Below the pieces are notes generated by a model. It saw only the letters and a program-made list of their open reading frames with translations, searched no databases and was not told the DNA's origin. This document shows, piece after piece, positions 41,131 through 50,049 of a stretch of DNA of 64,000 bases (position 1 is the stretch's first letter; every line of letters begins with the position of its first letter). The position numbers and the translations under genes are program-made. The DNA comes from Corticicoccus populi (GTDB lineage: Bacteria > Bacillota > Bacilli > Staphylococcales > Salinicoccaceae): NCBI RefSeq assembly GCF_042686195.1, contig NZ_JBHUOQ010000003.1, forward strand, positions 196,681 through 260,680. Reading direction: 5' to 3'.

Positions 41131-41734
41131 TATAAAAAAACAGTTAAGAATATATTTTATTTCTTCATCAGAGATTGGACTCGGTCGTATTGAAGAGGCA
41201 TTAAAAAGCGGAGTGACAATGTTTCAGCTGAGAGAAAAAGGAGATCATATTCTTTCGGGTGAAGCATTGACTGCTTTTGCTTTAAACTTAAAAAATTTGA
41301 CTGAAAAATATAATGTGCCACTGATTATCAATGATGATACTGAACTCGCTGAAACGGTAAATGCAGATGGCGTTCATCTTGGTCAGGATGACTTGAAACC
41401 ATCTGAGCTGTCTTCATTTTTTGATGAAAAAATTGTCGGATTGTCTGTAGCAGACCAAAATGAATTATCCGTAAGCGATTTGAGCAGGGTGGATTATATC
41501 GGTACCGGTCCGGTGTTTGAAACGCTGTCAAAAAAAGATGCGGGTAAAGCGATAGGTACAAAAGGACTCAAAGCAATGAGAGAAGCTGTAGGGGAACTTC
41601 CGATAGTTGCTATCGGAGGCATTACACACCAAAATTTTAAAGAATGCCTAAAAAATGGAGCTGACGGAATTTCTGTGATTTCAGCGATTTCACATGCAGA
41701 TGACATAAAAACAGCTGTGCGCAGTTTTATGTAG
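41120..41734 (+). CDS. thiE: Thiamine-phosphate synthase
   Basis: A 204-residue TIM-barrel enzyme joining HMP-PP and thiazole phosphate to thiamine phosphate. TMFQLREKG, PLIINDDTELA and ADGVHLGQDDL are the substrate and Mg motifs, DYIGTGPVFETLSKKDA the mobile loop, and PIVAIGGI the phosphate site. I used ATG 41120 after AGAAGG; upstream in-frame ATGs lie deep in thiM. With ThiD and ThiM it forms the salvage branch. No tenA or thiazole-synthesis gene is present here. Confidence 0.93.
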   Translation: MRSNIKKQLRIYFISSSEIGLGRIEEALKSGVTMFQLREKGDHILSGEALTAFALNLKNLTEKYNVPLIINDDTELAETVNADGVHLGQDDLKPSELSSFFDEKIVGLSVADQNELSVSDLSRVDYIGTGPVFETLSKKDAGKAIGTKGLKAMREAVGELPIVAIGGITHQNFKECLKNGADGISVISAISHADDIKTAVRSFM

Positions 41735-41829
41735 CCATTTTGTCAATAAAAACACTTATAAATGATTTTTTTACAACATGTTTTATGTTACAATTTCATT
41801 TATGTGAGATAAATACTTGAGGTGACGAA

Positions 41830-42696
41830 ATGAATAAAAAATGGCTAATGGCTGGAATGGTTGGTTTAGTCCTCCTGCTCGCGGGGTGTGACTATTCACA
41901 GGAAGAAAATCGGGACGGATTTTTCTTCAATACATTTGTCCAGCCGATGGATAACTTCCTTCACTTTTTAGGTGATAATCTGGGGAACTACGGTCTTGCA
42001 ATTGTCGTACTTACTTTGATAGTTCGTCTAATCATCTTCCCGTTTATGATGAGAACATACAAGAATCAAATGATGATGCGGGAAAAGATGAAGATTGTAA
42101 AACCTGAAATGGAAGAAATTCAGAAAAGAGTTAAGGTAGCAACAACACAGGAAGAAAAAATGGCTGCACAGCAGGAAATGATGGGATTATACAAGAAACA
42201 TGGTATTAACCCGTTAAACATGGGTTGTCTGCCGATCGTTTTACAGATGCCGGTCATCATGGCATTGTTCTTTGCATTAAGATATCCTTCTGAAGGCGGA
42301 ATTACTGAAGATCCTCATTTCCTATGGATGGACCTGACACAGACAGGTGATATCTGGATGGTAGCTATTGCTGGTATTGTATACTTTGTACAGGCATACG
42401 TGTCTATGCAGTTTGTGCCGGAAGAACAGCGTAAACAGATGCAGTTGTTTATGTACATCTCTCCAATTATGATTATCTGGATTTCAATCATTTCTCCAGC
42501 AGCCTTGCCGTTATACTGGGCTGTCGGCGGTATTTTCCTGATATTCCAAACAATCATTGGTAACAAATTCTATAAGAAAAAAGTCCATGAAGAAATGGCA
42601 CCTATTATTGAAGCGCACGAGCGTGAAAAGGCAGAGAAAGAGCGTAAGCTTAAAAATGCAAAAGTAATGCCTAAAAAGAAAAAGCGTAAAAAATAA
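41830..42696 (+). CDS. yidC: Membrane protein insertase YidC (lipoprotein)
   Basis: A 288-residue Oxa1/YidC insertase. The lipoprotein signal peptide ends LLLAGC (Cys20). The first core helix has DNLGNYGLAIVVLTLIVRLI with the hydrophilic-groove Arg. NPLNMGCLPIVLQMPVIMALF and later helices complete the five-TM core. The basic tail KNAKVMPKKKKRKK binds ribosomes. It inserts membrane proteins alone or with Sec. It has its own region upstream and a terminator after it. Confidence 0.95.
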   Translation: MNKKWLMAGMVGLVLLLAGCDYSQEENRDGFFFNTFVQPMDNFLHFLGDNLGNYGLAIVVLTLIVRLIIFPFMMRTYKNQMMMREKMKIVKPEMEEIQKRVKVATTQEEKMAAQQEMMGLYKKHGINPLNMGCLPIVLQMPVIMALFFALRYPSEGGITEDPHFLWMDLTQTGDIWMVAIAGIVYFVQAYVSMQFVPEEQRKQMQLFMYISPIMIIWISIISPAALPLYWAVGGIFLIFQTIIGNKFYKKKVHEEMAPIIEAHEREKAEKERKLKNAKVMPKKKKRKK

Positions 42697-42706
42697 TATG
42701 TGATAT

Positions 42707-42739
42707 AAAAATAAGACCCGGTTGCCGGGTCTTATTTTT
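42707..42739. terminator. Bidirectional terminator between yidC and cls
   Basis: Stem aaaaataagacccgg / ccgggtcttattttt with a TTG loop, 15 bases per arm. Confidence 0.92.
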
Positions 42740-44219
42740 ATAGTATTGGAGAAATAAGATTTGCAATTCCCTCTTTTAATTTAATCCACTTACTGCGTCC
42801 TTCATATACTTCTTCAGTGAGAAGGCTGGATTTTTTAACATCTTCTTCATAAATTTTTCTGTAACGGCGTGATTCTTCCTGATTGTATATAAAGGCATTG
42901 ATTTCAAAATTCAGCAGGAAGCTTCGGTTATCAATATTTGTTGTACCGATACTGAGAACTTCATCATCAATCATGACAACTTTCTGATGAAGGAATCCAT
43001 TTTCATAAATATGAACATTTGCCCCCATTTTGACAAGCGTGCCTGCATTGGAATATGTTCCCCAGTAGACAAACGGGTGATCTGGTTTATCCGGAATCAT
43101 TATATTGACCTCGATACCGCTGAGAAGTGCAACTTTCAATGCTTCAAGCACCGAGTCATCCGGTATAAAGTACGGTGACTGGATATAGATTCTTTTTTTA
43201 GCAGAGTAAATCATTTTTAAATATCCGTATTTAATCTGCTGCGATTCTTCATCCGGGCCGCTTGATGCAATTTGAAGTGCAGTTGAGCCGTCGTTAATAA
43301 TATTCGGGAAGTAGTGGTCCTCATACACCAGGTTGTCACGTTTGGCGTGGGAGTTCCAGTCCTGCATAAAACGGAGCTGCAGTGATTTAACGGCATTCCC
43401 TTCAATTCTAAGGTGTGTGTCACGCCAGTGACCGAATTTTTTGCTGAGACCGATGTACTCATCTCCGACATTGGCACCGCCGACATAGCCGATTTTCCCG
43501 TCGATAACGACAATTTTCCGGTGGTTTCTGTTATTAATACGCGGGTTGATGACTGTCAGAAATGAAGGGAAGAATGCCTCAACCTGTCCGCCGAGATTCC
43601 TGAGTTCCTTAAACTGTTTCAAACTGAGTGCCCTTGATCCCATATCATCATACAGTATGCGTACTTTAACACCCTGTTTTTGTTTTTCAAGCATTGCATT
43701 ATAAAGTTTTGTGCCTATCCCGTCCAGACGGAATATGTAATACTGGAAATGAATATGATCCTCTGCGTGATTAATGTCTTCAAGCATCTGGTCGAATTTA
43801 TCATTGGCATCAGTATAAGTTGTCAACGAGTTATTACTCGTGAGGAAAGACTGGTTGTTATACAGAAGCATATGGACAATTTTCCTGTGTTTCTGTGCCA
43901 TTTTACTGATAAAGCTGAAGTTTTTACTGCGTATATCATCAAGCTGTTCCTGAACAATATGTTCGAGCCCGACTTTATCTTTTTCATCGAGCTTAAACAT
44001 ATCCTGCTTATAAATCGTACGGCCGAAAGCAATGTAAAGTATAAAGCCTAAAATAGGTAAAAAGAATAAGACGAGCATCCAGGCCCATACACTTTGTGCA
44101 CTGCGCCGTTCCAGAAATACAAGACCGAGTGCCAGAAGCATATTAATAATGATGACAATGATTGTTATTATACTTGTAGTTCTTGTTGTGTCGAATTGAT
44201 CTAGAATGAGCCAATCCAT
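42738..44219 (-). CDS. cls: Cardiolipin synthase
   Basis: A 493-residue phospholipase-D family enzyme that makes cardiolipin from two phosphatidylglycerols. Two N-terminal membrane helices are followed by a PLDN-type stretch and two HKD motifs: NHRKIVVIDGKIGYVGGANVG and LHQKVVMIDDEVLSIGTTNID. ATG 44219 has GAGGTG six bases upstream; an in-frame GTG at 44228 overlaps the ribosome site. Monocistronic. Confidence 0.95.
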   Translation of the reverse strand: MDWLILDQFDTTRTTSIITIIVIIINMLLALGLVFLERRSAQSVWAWMLVLFFLPILGFILYIAFGRTIYKQDMFKLDEKDKVGLEHIVQEQLDDIRSKNFSFISKMAQKHRKIVHMLLYNNQSFLTSNNSLTTYTDANDKFDQMLEDINHAEDHIHFQYYIFRLDGIGTKLYNAMLEKQKQGVKVRILYDDMGSRALSLKQFKELRNLGGQVEAFFPSFLTVINPRINNRNHRKIVVIDGKIGYVGGANVGDEYIGLSKKFGHWRDTHLRIEGNAVKSLQLRFMQDWNSHAKRDNLVYEDHYFPNIINDGSTALQIASSGPDEESQQIKYGYLKMIYSAKKRIYIQSPYFIPDDSVLEALKVALLSGIEVNIMIPDKPDHPFVYWGTYSNAGTLVKMGANVHIYENGFLHQKVVMIDDEVLSIGTTNIDNRSFLLNFEINAFIYNQEESRRYRKIYEEDVKKSSLLTEEVYEGRSKWIKLKEGIANLISPIL

Positions 44220-44354
44220 ATTTATCACCTCTGTTATATTCTAATACATTTCGCAGCAATTTGAAATTTTTACTCATTTATTATGAAAAGTTATAGATAT
44301 TGACCGTCAGTAAGTGGTAAAATGTTATTAACACACTATAAGGGAAGTGTCATT

Positions 44355-44504
44355 ATGCATAAAAACGACAAGTCAAAAGTACAGAAAGTCGTATCGATGC
44401 TCAATGAACTTGGAGTTAAAGTGAAAGTTTCGGGCTCGAGATTTGATATGATGAAGCGGATTTCTCATAAGGAAAAACTGAGACTTAAAGAAGGTAATAT
44501 CTAG
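44355..44504 (+). CDS. Small basic protein, unknown function (49 aa)
   Basis: A 49-residue protein from ATG 44355 (RBS GGGAAGTG) to TAG 44504, rich in Lys: KSKVQKVVSMLNELGVKVKV and then SGSRFDMMKRISHKEKLRLK. It is followed at once by a strong terminator and lies between the divergent cls and convergent rodA genes, so it is probably a real small gene. I do not recognise the family. The fold could be a helix-strand-helix of a nucleic-acid-binding kind, but that is a guess. Confidence 0.55.
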   Translation: MHKNDKSKVQKVVSMLNELGVKVKVSGSRFDMMKRISHKEKLRLKEGNI

Positions 44505-44508
44505 ACAT

Positions 44509-44539
44509 AAAAATGACGCCGGATAACGGCGTCATTTTT
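44509..44539. terminator. Bidirectional terminator between the small gene and rodA
   Basis: Stem taaaaatgacgccg / cggcgtcattttta around a GATAA loop, A run left and T run right. Confidence 0.9.
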
Positions 44540-45719
44540 ATGTCTTTCTTTTATATTGATGGAAGTAAATACTCATTACTATACCCATCGCAATCATATT
44601 CGCCCAGAGACCGCTGCCGCCGTAACTTAAAAACGGCAGTGGAAGACCGGTGATCGGAAGAAGCTGAATCGTCATACCGATATTTTGGAAAATATGAAAG
44701 GTGAGCATCGATAAGTACCCGATAATGAAATAAGAAGAAAACGTATCTTCAATTGTCACTGCGATCCGCAGCAGATGAAGCATCAGCATAAATAATATAA
44801 CAATCACAACGGTGCTTCCTAAAAAGCCGAACTCTTCACCGATAATGGTGAAAATGAAATCCGTATGATTTTCCGGGATATATATAATACCTTCAGTAAA
44901 GCCTTTCCCGTCTATCCCGCCGGAACCGATGGCACGTAATGAGTTGGAGAGCTGAAAACCACTGTCTGATGCATATTCATCCGGCTGCAGCCAGGAGTAT
45001 ATACGCTCAAACTGGTAGGGCCGGACACCCAGGTATGTCTGAAGCAAATCCGGACGGAATATAATACCGAGTATTAATATTAAGCCCGTAGTCCCTGCGA
45101 CGGAAAGTGTCGGCAGGATCAGCCACCAGCTGATTCCTGACACAAGAATCATGCCGAGGAGAATAGCAATCAGAACAAGCACTGTCCCCAAATCATTTTG
45201 CAGAAGTATGAATATCATAGGGAGTATACTGACCAGTGCCATTTTAAATAATAATTTCACATCACTGTTTAAATCATTTCTGATTTTATACTTGTTGTGC
45301 TGGCTGATGACATAGCCTAAAGCAAGTATGTAAATGACTTTAACAAATTCAGAAGGCTGAATACTGATAAAGCCGAACTGGTACCAGCTTTTTGCACCGT
45401 TAATAATCGGCGTAACAGGTGATACGGGAGCGATGTAGAGTACAATCAGACTCAGCATGCCGATTCCGTATATGACCCAGATGTACTGTTTGAAAAATTT
45501 TATTGGAATAAATGTAATAACAAATAATGATATAAAACCAAGGACATAGAAAAGAATCTGTCTCAGAACAAAGTCAGTGTTGTACTGTCCGCTTGTCATT
45601 GCCGACTGAATCATCACAACGCTGATTACTGCAAGTACTATAAGAATAAGCACTAATATCCAGTCTATGCGTGCAAAGATATTAGAACTCCGTCTTTTAT
45701 AATTATCTTTAACTTCCAA
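44538..45719 (-). CDS. rodA: FtsW/RodA/SpoVE family peptidoglycan glycosyltransferase (RodA)
   Basis: A 393-residue, ten-helix SEDS protein that polymerises glycan strands with a class B PBP. The SEDS motifs are present: GAKSWYQFGFISIQPSE with the active-site region, and GIIYIPENHTDFIFTIIGEE, and the end GLPLPFLSYGGSGLWANM. The start is uncertain. TTG 45719 has AGGGTG six bases upstream, while ATG 45737 has no ribosome site. The rodA-murF-cshA order is as in S. aureus, but without ddl between rodA and murF. Confidence 0.92.
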   Translation of the reverse strand: MEVKDNYKRRSSNIFARIDWILVLILIVLAVISVVMIQSAMTSGQYNTDFVLRQILFYVLGFISLFVITFIPIKFFKQYIWVIYGIGMLSLIVLYIAPVSPVTPIINGAKSWYQFGFISIQPSEFVKVIYILALGYVISQHNKYKIRNDLNSDVKLLFKMALVSILPMIFILLQNDLGTVLVLIAILLGMILVSGISWWLILPTLSVAGTTGLILILGIIFRPDLLQTYLGVRPYQFERIYSWLQPDEYASDSGFQLSNSLRAIGSGGIDGKGFTEGIIYIPENHTDFIFTIIGEEFGFLGSTVVIVILFMLMLHLLRIAVTIEDTFSSYFIIGYLSMLTFHIFQNIGMTIQLLPITGLPLPFLSYGGSGLWANMIAMGIVMSIYFHQYKRKT

Positions 45720-45852
45720 AAATTTCACCCTATTCATACTGAAATCGTGATTTTCATTATACTATATTTTATAATGAATTTAAGAGATGATATTAAATAA
45801 TAACAACAATTGAGTTTAACCACATTATATACATGAAACGGGTGGAATAAAA

Positions 45853-47205
45853 ATGATAAATATGACAATAAAAGAAATTGCGGAAATTACCGGTGCACGG
45901 CTGAATAAAAGTGCGCAGGAGATTCAGGATGAATCGATTCAGGGTGTGTCGATTGATACGCGGTCTATCGAGAAAGGGAATTTGTTTGTACCGTTTAAAG
46001 GAGAGAATGTAGACGGTCATAGATTTATTGATAATGCCTTTGAAAAGGGAGCCGGGGCTTCATTTTCTGAAATTGATAATGATGAAAAAGACGTTCCTCT
46101 TCTTTTAGTGGATGACGGCTTAAAGGCACTGCAGGAACTTGCTGCGGCATATTTAAAAAAGGTGGATCCGAAAGTCATTGCGATTACAGGATCCAACGGT
46201 AAAACAACGACTAAAGATATGGTCGAGTGTCTGTTAAGACCGGATTATAAAGTGAAAAAAACAGAGGGGAATTATAATAACGAGATTGGTCTGCCATTGA
46301 CGCTTCTCGATCTGGATGCGGATACTGAAGTATCTATTCTCGAAATGGGGATGGACAGCTTCGGTGATATTCAGTTCTTAAGTGAGATGGCGGAGCCTGA
46401 CATTGCCATTATTACAAATGTAGGGGAATCACATATTGAAAAACTCGGTTCACGTGAGAATATCGCAAAAGCAAAGTATGAAATTGTAGACGGCTTAAAA
46501 GAGAACGGAACATTTATATATTCGAAAGATTACCCGAGACTGGAAGCAATCGTTGAAAAAGATGTCCCGTACCAGATTTTAACCGGCGGCATGGATAAAG
46601 GGAATGATGTGGTGATTGAATCTGTAGAGCAGACAAGCGTCCAGACATTGTTCTCCTTATCCACTGGAGACTATATAGAAATTCCTCATCTCGGTGCACA
46701 TAATGCACAGAATGCGACACTTGCATTACTGGCGGCGAAAGTTCTCGGAAAAGAGATTTATGAGACGAAAAATTATTTTAAACATTTGTCTGTAACAAAA
46801 ATGAGAATGGAGCAGACGGAGCATGAGAGCGGCACGCTGATTATTAACGATGCATATAATGCGAGTGCGTCCAGCATGAAAAGTGCGCTTGATACCGTAG
46901 AGAATATGAACCGCAGTAAAAAAGTTGTGGTGCTTGCGGATATTCTGGAGCTCGGTGAGTATTCAAATGAAATACATGACGGCATTGGTGAATATCTCAA
47001 TGAAAAACATGGAATCGACTATCTTGTTACGTACGGTGAAGCGGCAGAGCGCATCAATGAAAAAGCCGATATGCCTAAAATTCATGCGGAAAGTATTGAA
47101 GCGGCGGCAGATGCAGTGAGGCCGTATCTATCCCCTGAGACTGTCCTCCTTGTGAAAGGTTCAAGAGGTATGGAGATAGAGAGGGTGATTAATCATCTCT
47201 CATAA
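45853..47205 (+). CDS. murF: UDP-MurNAc-tripeptide--D-alanyl-D-alanine ligase
   Basis: A 450-residue Mur ligase that adds D-Ala-D-Ala to the UDP-MurNAc tripeptide. The N-terminal uracil-binding domain (QGVSIDTRSIEKGNLFVPFKG) is followed by the P-loop ITGSNGKTTTKDMV, the family motif ILEMGMDSFGDI, and the C-terminal domain with NDAYNASASSMKSAL. Full length. The last codons overlap the region where the downstream hydrolase must start. Confidence 0.95.
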   Translation: MINMTIKEIAEITGARLNKSAQEIQDESIQGVSIDTRSIEKGNLFVPFKGENVDGHRFIDNAFEKGAGASFSEIDNDEKDVPLLLVDDGLKALQELAAAYLKKVDPKVIAITGSNGKTTTKDMVECLLRPDYKVKKTEGNYNNEIGLPLTLLDLDADTEVSILEMGMDSFGDIQFLSEMAEPDIAIITNVGESHIEKLGSRENIAKAKYEIVDGLKENGTFIYSKDYPRLEAIVEKDVPYQILTGGMDKGNDVVIESVEQTSVQTLFSLSTGDYIEIPHLGAHNAQNATLALLAAKVLGKEIYETKNYFKHLSVTKMRMEQTEHESGTLIINDAYNASASSMKSALDTVENMNRSKKVVVLADILELGEYSNEIHDGIGEYLNEKHGIDYLVTYGEAAERINEKADMPKIHAESIEAAADAVRPYLSPETVLLVKGSRGMEIERVINHLS

Positions 47206-47899
47206 ATTAGGGATATTATTTCTGCACGGTTATACAGGGGGAAGATTTGAACTCGAGCCGTTATTTAATTATTTGAAATCCAGATATACATTTGAATATG
47301 AGTTCCCGATTTATCCGGGGCATGGTAATGTTCTGGATTTAAGCAGTACGACCGGAAATGAGTGGTATCTTGAAGCACATGATGCATATATGCATCTCAT
47401 GGAACGGGTTGATGAAGTGTATGTCATTGGTTTTTCAATGGGCGGTGTATTTGCGAGTCACATTGCACAGCACTTTCCTGTAAAAAAATTAGTTTTAATT
47501 GCGCCGGCGTTCGATCATACGAAACTGACCCAGTTATCAAAGCTGCACTTATCCCCGAGGTTTTTCAGCGAGCATATGAAACTGAATATATACAATAAAA
47601 TTAAAAAGAGGCTGAAGGATATTCCGGCACGTGCGTTTAAAGAATTCAAAATGATTGTTGATGAGAAGGCACCGGGCGTTGAAAATATCAGCAGTGAAAC
47701 GTTAATTGTGCATGGAACGATTGACCTTCTGGTTCCGTTCACTTCGAGTGTTGAGCAGGCGGAGAAAATGAAGGACTGCCGGCTTGAGCTTATCGAGGAT
47801 GCACCGCATTTATTTTCTTTTACAGAGGATAAACAGCTCGAATTAAATATCGCGGTGGAAAGATTTTTATTTACCAAACCGTTTAATGTGCTTGTGTGA
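47192..47899 (+). CDS. Alpha/beta hydrolase (carboxylesterase-like), non-standard start
   Basis: The recognisable protein begins before any ATG: in frame from about 47192 it reads HKLGILFLHGYTGGRFELE, the first strand and oxyanion HGxxGG motif of alpha/beta hydrolases. The nucleophile elbow is GFSMGG, followed by the acid in HGTIDLLVP and the His in DAPHLFSF. The frame is closed by a TGA at 47186-47188, and the only codons after it are TTA, ATC, ATC, TCT. The best candidates are thus ATC 47192 or 47195, 4-7 bases after GAGGGTG, with coupling to murF, whose stop is at 47203-47205. The first ATG (47273) would lose the oxyanion motif. The substrate is unknown. Confidence 0.65.
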   Translation: MISHKLGILFLHGYTGGRFELEPLFNYLKSRYTFEYEFPIYPGHGNVLDLSSTTGNEWYLEAHDAYMHLMERVDEVYVIGFSMGGVFASHIAQHFPVKKLVLIAPAFDHTKLTQLSKLHLSPRFFSEHMKLNIYNKIKKRLKDIPARAFKEFKMIVDEKAPGVENISSETLIVHGTIDLLVPFTSSVEQAEKMKDCRLELIEDAPHLFSFTEDKQLELNIAVERFLFTKPFNVLV

Positions 47900-47972
47900 A
47901 AAGGGTAATGGTGTTAATATAGAGGAGTTATACGTAATAGAGAACGGAATTAGGAAAAAAGGAGTTTATAAT

Positions 47973-49457
47973 TTGAAGTTTTTTAAAGAATTAGGAGTCA
48001 GTGAAGAGACTTTAAAATCACTGGAAGAAATGGGATTCGAAACACCGACACCTATCCAGCAGGAAAGTATTCCGACAGCCCTTGAGAGAGTTGATATACT
48101 CGGACAGGCACAGACTGGAACAGGTAAAACAGGTGCTTTTGGAATACCAATTATTGAGAACACTGCTAAAGGTGAAGGGTCTCAGACATTAATATTAACA
48201 CCGACAAGAGAACTTGCCGTACAGGTAAGTGATCAGTTGAAGAAGTTTGCCAAGCACAAACAGTTACGAGTTACAGTAATCTTCGGCGGCATGAGCATCG
48301 ACCGTCAGATTAAAGATTTAAAACGCCGTCCGGAAATTATTGTCGGAACACCTGGACGTGTGATTGATCATATTAGACGCCGCACGCTTAAATTGGACAG
48401 CATTAACACATTAGTGCTGGATGAAGCGGATGAAATGATGAATATGGGCTTCATTGATGATGTGAAGTTTATTATGAGTGAACTGCCGGCAGAAGACCGT
48501 CAGACATTACTTTTCTCTGCGACAATGCCGAGAGCGATTCAGGAACTTGTGACAAGGTTCATGAATAATCCGAAAATCATCAAAACAATGAATCAGGGAG
48601 CGAATGACCCTCAGATTGATGAGTACTATACAATTGTTAAAGAACTCGAAAAACTTGAGGTGTTCACAGACTTTTTGGATGTACATCATCCGGAACTTGC
48701 GATCGTATTCGGCCGTACAAAACGCCGTGTAGACGAATTGACAAGTGCACTTATCGCAAAAGGCTATCGTGCAGAAGGGCTGCATGGTGATATTACGCAG
48801 TCTAAACGTCTTGAAGTTCTGAAGAAATTCAGAAATAATTCTCTTGATATCCTTGTGGCAACTGATGTTGCAGCACGCGGTCTGGACATTTCAGGTGTAT
48901 CACATGTATATAACTTTGATATCCCGCAGGATGCAGAGAGCTATACACACAGAATCGGCCGTACAGGACGCGCAGGACATGAAGGTATGGCATTAACATT
49001 TGTTAATCCTGTTGAAATGGATTACCTTCGCATGATTGAAACTGAGAAGAAAAAAACCATCCGTGCACTTCGTCCTCCTCATAAAAAAGAAGTAGAGAAT
49101 GCGCGTCAGGATGAAATCTTCAATAAGATTACAACTTGGAAAGAAGAAAACGACAACCAGGTGACGCAGTCAGTTGCTGAAAAATTAATTCAGGAGCATG
49201 GCGCTGAAGATGTTGTTGCTGCAATGCTGAATGAGTTCTTATTTGCAAAATCAGATGATAATATTCAACTGTCATTTGAAAAACCGTTAACTAAAAAAGG
49301 TTCAAGACGCCATAAAGGCCACGGCGGTGGAGGCGGAGGCAATAAAAAATTCCGTAATAACAACCACGGCCGTCCGCAGAAAAGAAATGATTCAAACCGC
49401 CGTAATCAGGGCAGAAGAAGCAAGTCCGGCAGAACATTTAAAGATCATATGAAATAA
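47973..49457 (+). CDS. cshA: DEAD-box RNA helicase CshA
   Basis: A 494-residue DEAD-box helicase. Q motif MGFETPTPIQQES, motif I AQTGTGKT, DEAD in VLDEADEMMNMGFID, SAT in LFSATMPRAI, motif VI HRIGRTGRAGHEG. The C-terminal tail is Gly/Arg/Lys/Asn-rich (GHGGGGGGNKK...), binding RNA. Start is TTG 47973, eight bases after AAAAAGGAG, which gives MKFFKELGVSEE as in S. aureus CshA, a degradosome partner and cold-growth factor. The next upstream start would add an unlikely leader. Confidence 0.94.
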   Translation: MKFFKELGVSEETLKSLEEMGFETPTPIQQESIPTALERVDILGQAQTGTGKTGAFGIPIIENTAKGEGSQTLILTPTRELAVQVSDQLKKFAKHKQLRVTVIFGGMSIDRQIKDLKRRPEIIVGTPGRVIDHIRRRTLKLDSINTLVLDEADEMMNMGFIDDVKFIMSELPAEDRQTLLFSATMPRAIQELVTRFMNNPKIIKTMNQGANDPQIDEYYTIVKELEKLEVFTDFLDVHHPELAIVFGRTKRRVDELTSALIAKGYRAEGLHGDITQSKRLEVLKKFRNNSLDILVATDVAARGLDISGVSHVYNFDIPQDAESYTHRIGRTGRAGHEGMALTFVNPVEMDYLRMIETEKKKTIRALRPPHKKEVENARQDEIFNKITTWKEENDNQVTQSVAEKLIQEHGAEDVVAAMLNEFLFAKSDDNIQLSFEKPLTKKGSRRHKGHGGGGGGNKKFRNNNHGRPQKRNDSNRRNQGRRSKSGRTFKDHMK

Positions 49458-49468
49458 GTATTGAAAAC

Positions 49469-49498
49469 GACAGAAGTCAAAAGACTTCTGTCATTTTT
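49469..49498 (+). terminator. Terminator after cshA
   Basis: Ten-base stem gacagaagtc / gacttctgtc, AAAA loop, T run. Confidence 0.9.
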
Positions 49499-49584
49499 TA
49501 ATTATAAACTTATACTTCACATTGTTTTATTATCTACTTTTAAATCGGTATAATAAATATATCAATACATAGCGGGAGGCAATT

Positions 49585-50049
49585 ATGAAAAAGATAGATT
49601 TGCAGGCAGTCTCTTATTTAAGAATGACAGCAGTGCTGGCAGCAGTTTTTTGGCTGGCAGGTGCTGCTTTGTTAACTGCCGCAGTGCTGTACTTTTCCTG
49701 GCCGTACTTTATTTTATGGATTGCAGCGGCTGTTTTAGCAGTGATAGTGATTATTGATGTATTCGTGTCTCCAAAAATATATTACAAAGTGACACGTTAC
49801 GGGGTATTTGATAACCATATTATTGTCAGGAAAGGCTTTATTTTTATCAGCACGACATTAATTCCAATTAAAAGAATCCAAGGGGTCTCGCTCCGGACAG
49901 GCCCGCTGTCACGCCGTTACAATCTGGCATATGTCAGAGTGAACACAGCGAGCAGTATGATGGAACTTCCTCCGCTTTCTTTAAAAGAGGGTATGGAGAT
50001 GAAACAGAAAATAATGAATTTGGTAAAGGAGGAAATCACTGATGTATAG
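49585..50049 (+). CDS. bPH2 (YdbS-like, DUF304) membrane protein
   Basis: A 154-residue protein with two hydrophobic helices (VLAAVFWLAGAALLTAAVLYF and YFILWIAAAVLAVIVIIDVF) followed by a bacterial PH-like domain: YYKVTRYGVFDNHIIVRKGF and TTLIPIKRIQGVSLRTGPLSRR. First of three co-oriented PH-domain genes; its end overlaps the second by eight bases. The function is not established. Relatives are called YdbS. Confidence 0.8.
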   Translation: MKKIDLQAVSYLRMTAVLAAVFWLAGAALLTAAVLYFSWPYFILWIAAAVLAVIVIIDVFVSPKIYYKVTRYGVFDNHIIVRKGFIFISTTLIPIKRIQGVSLRTGPLSRRYNLAYVRVNTASSMMELPPLSLKEGMEMKQKIMNLVKEEITDV

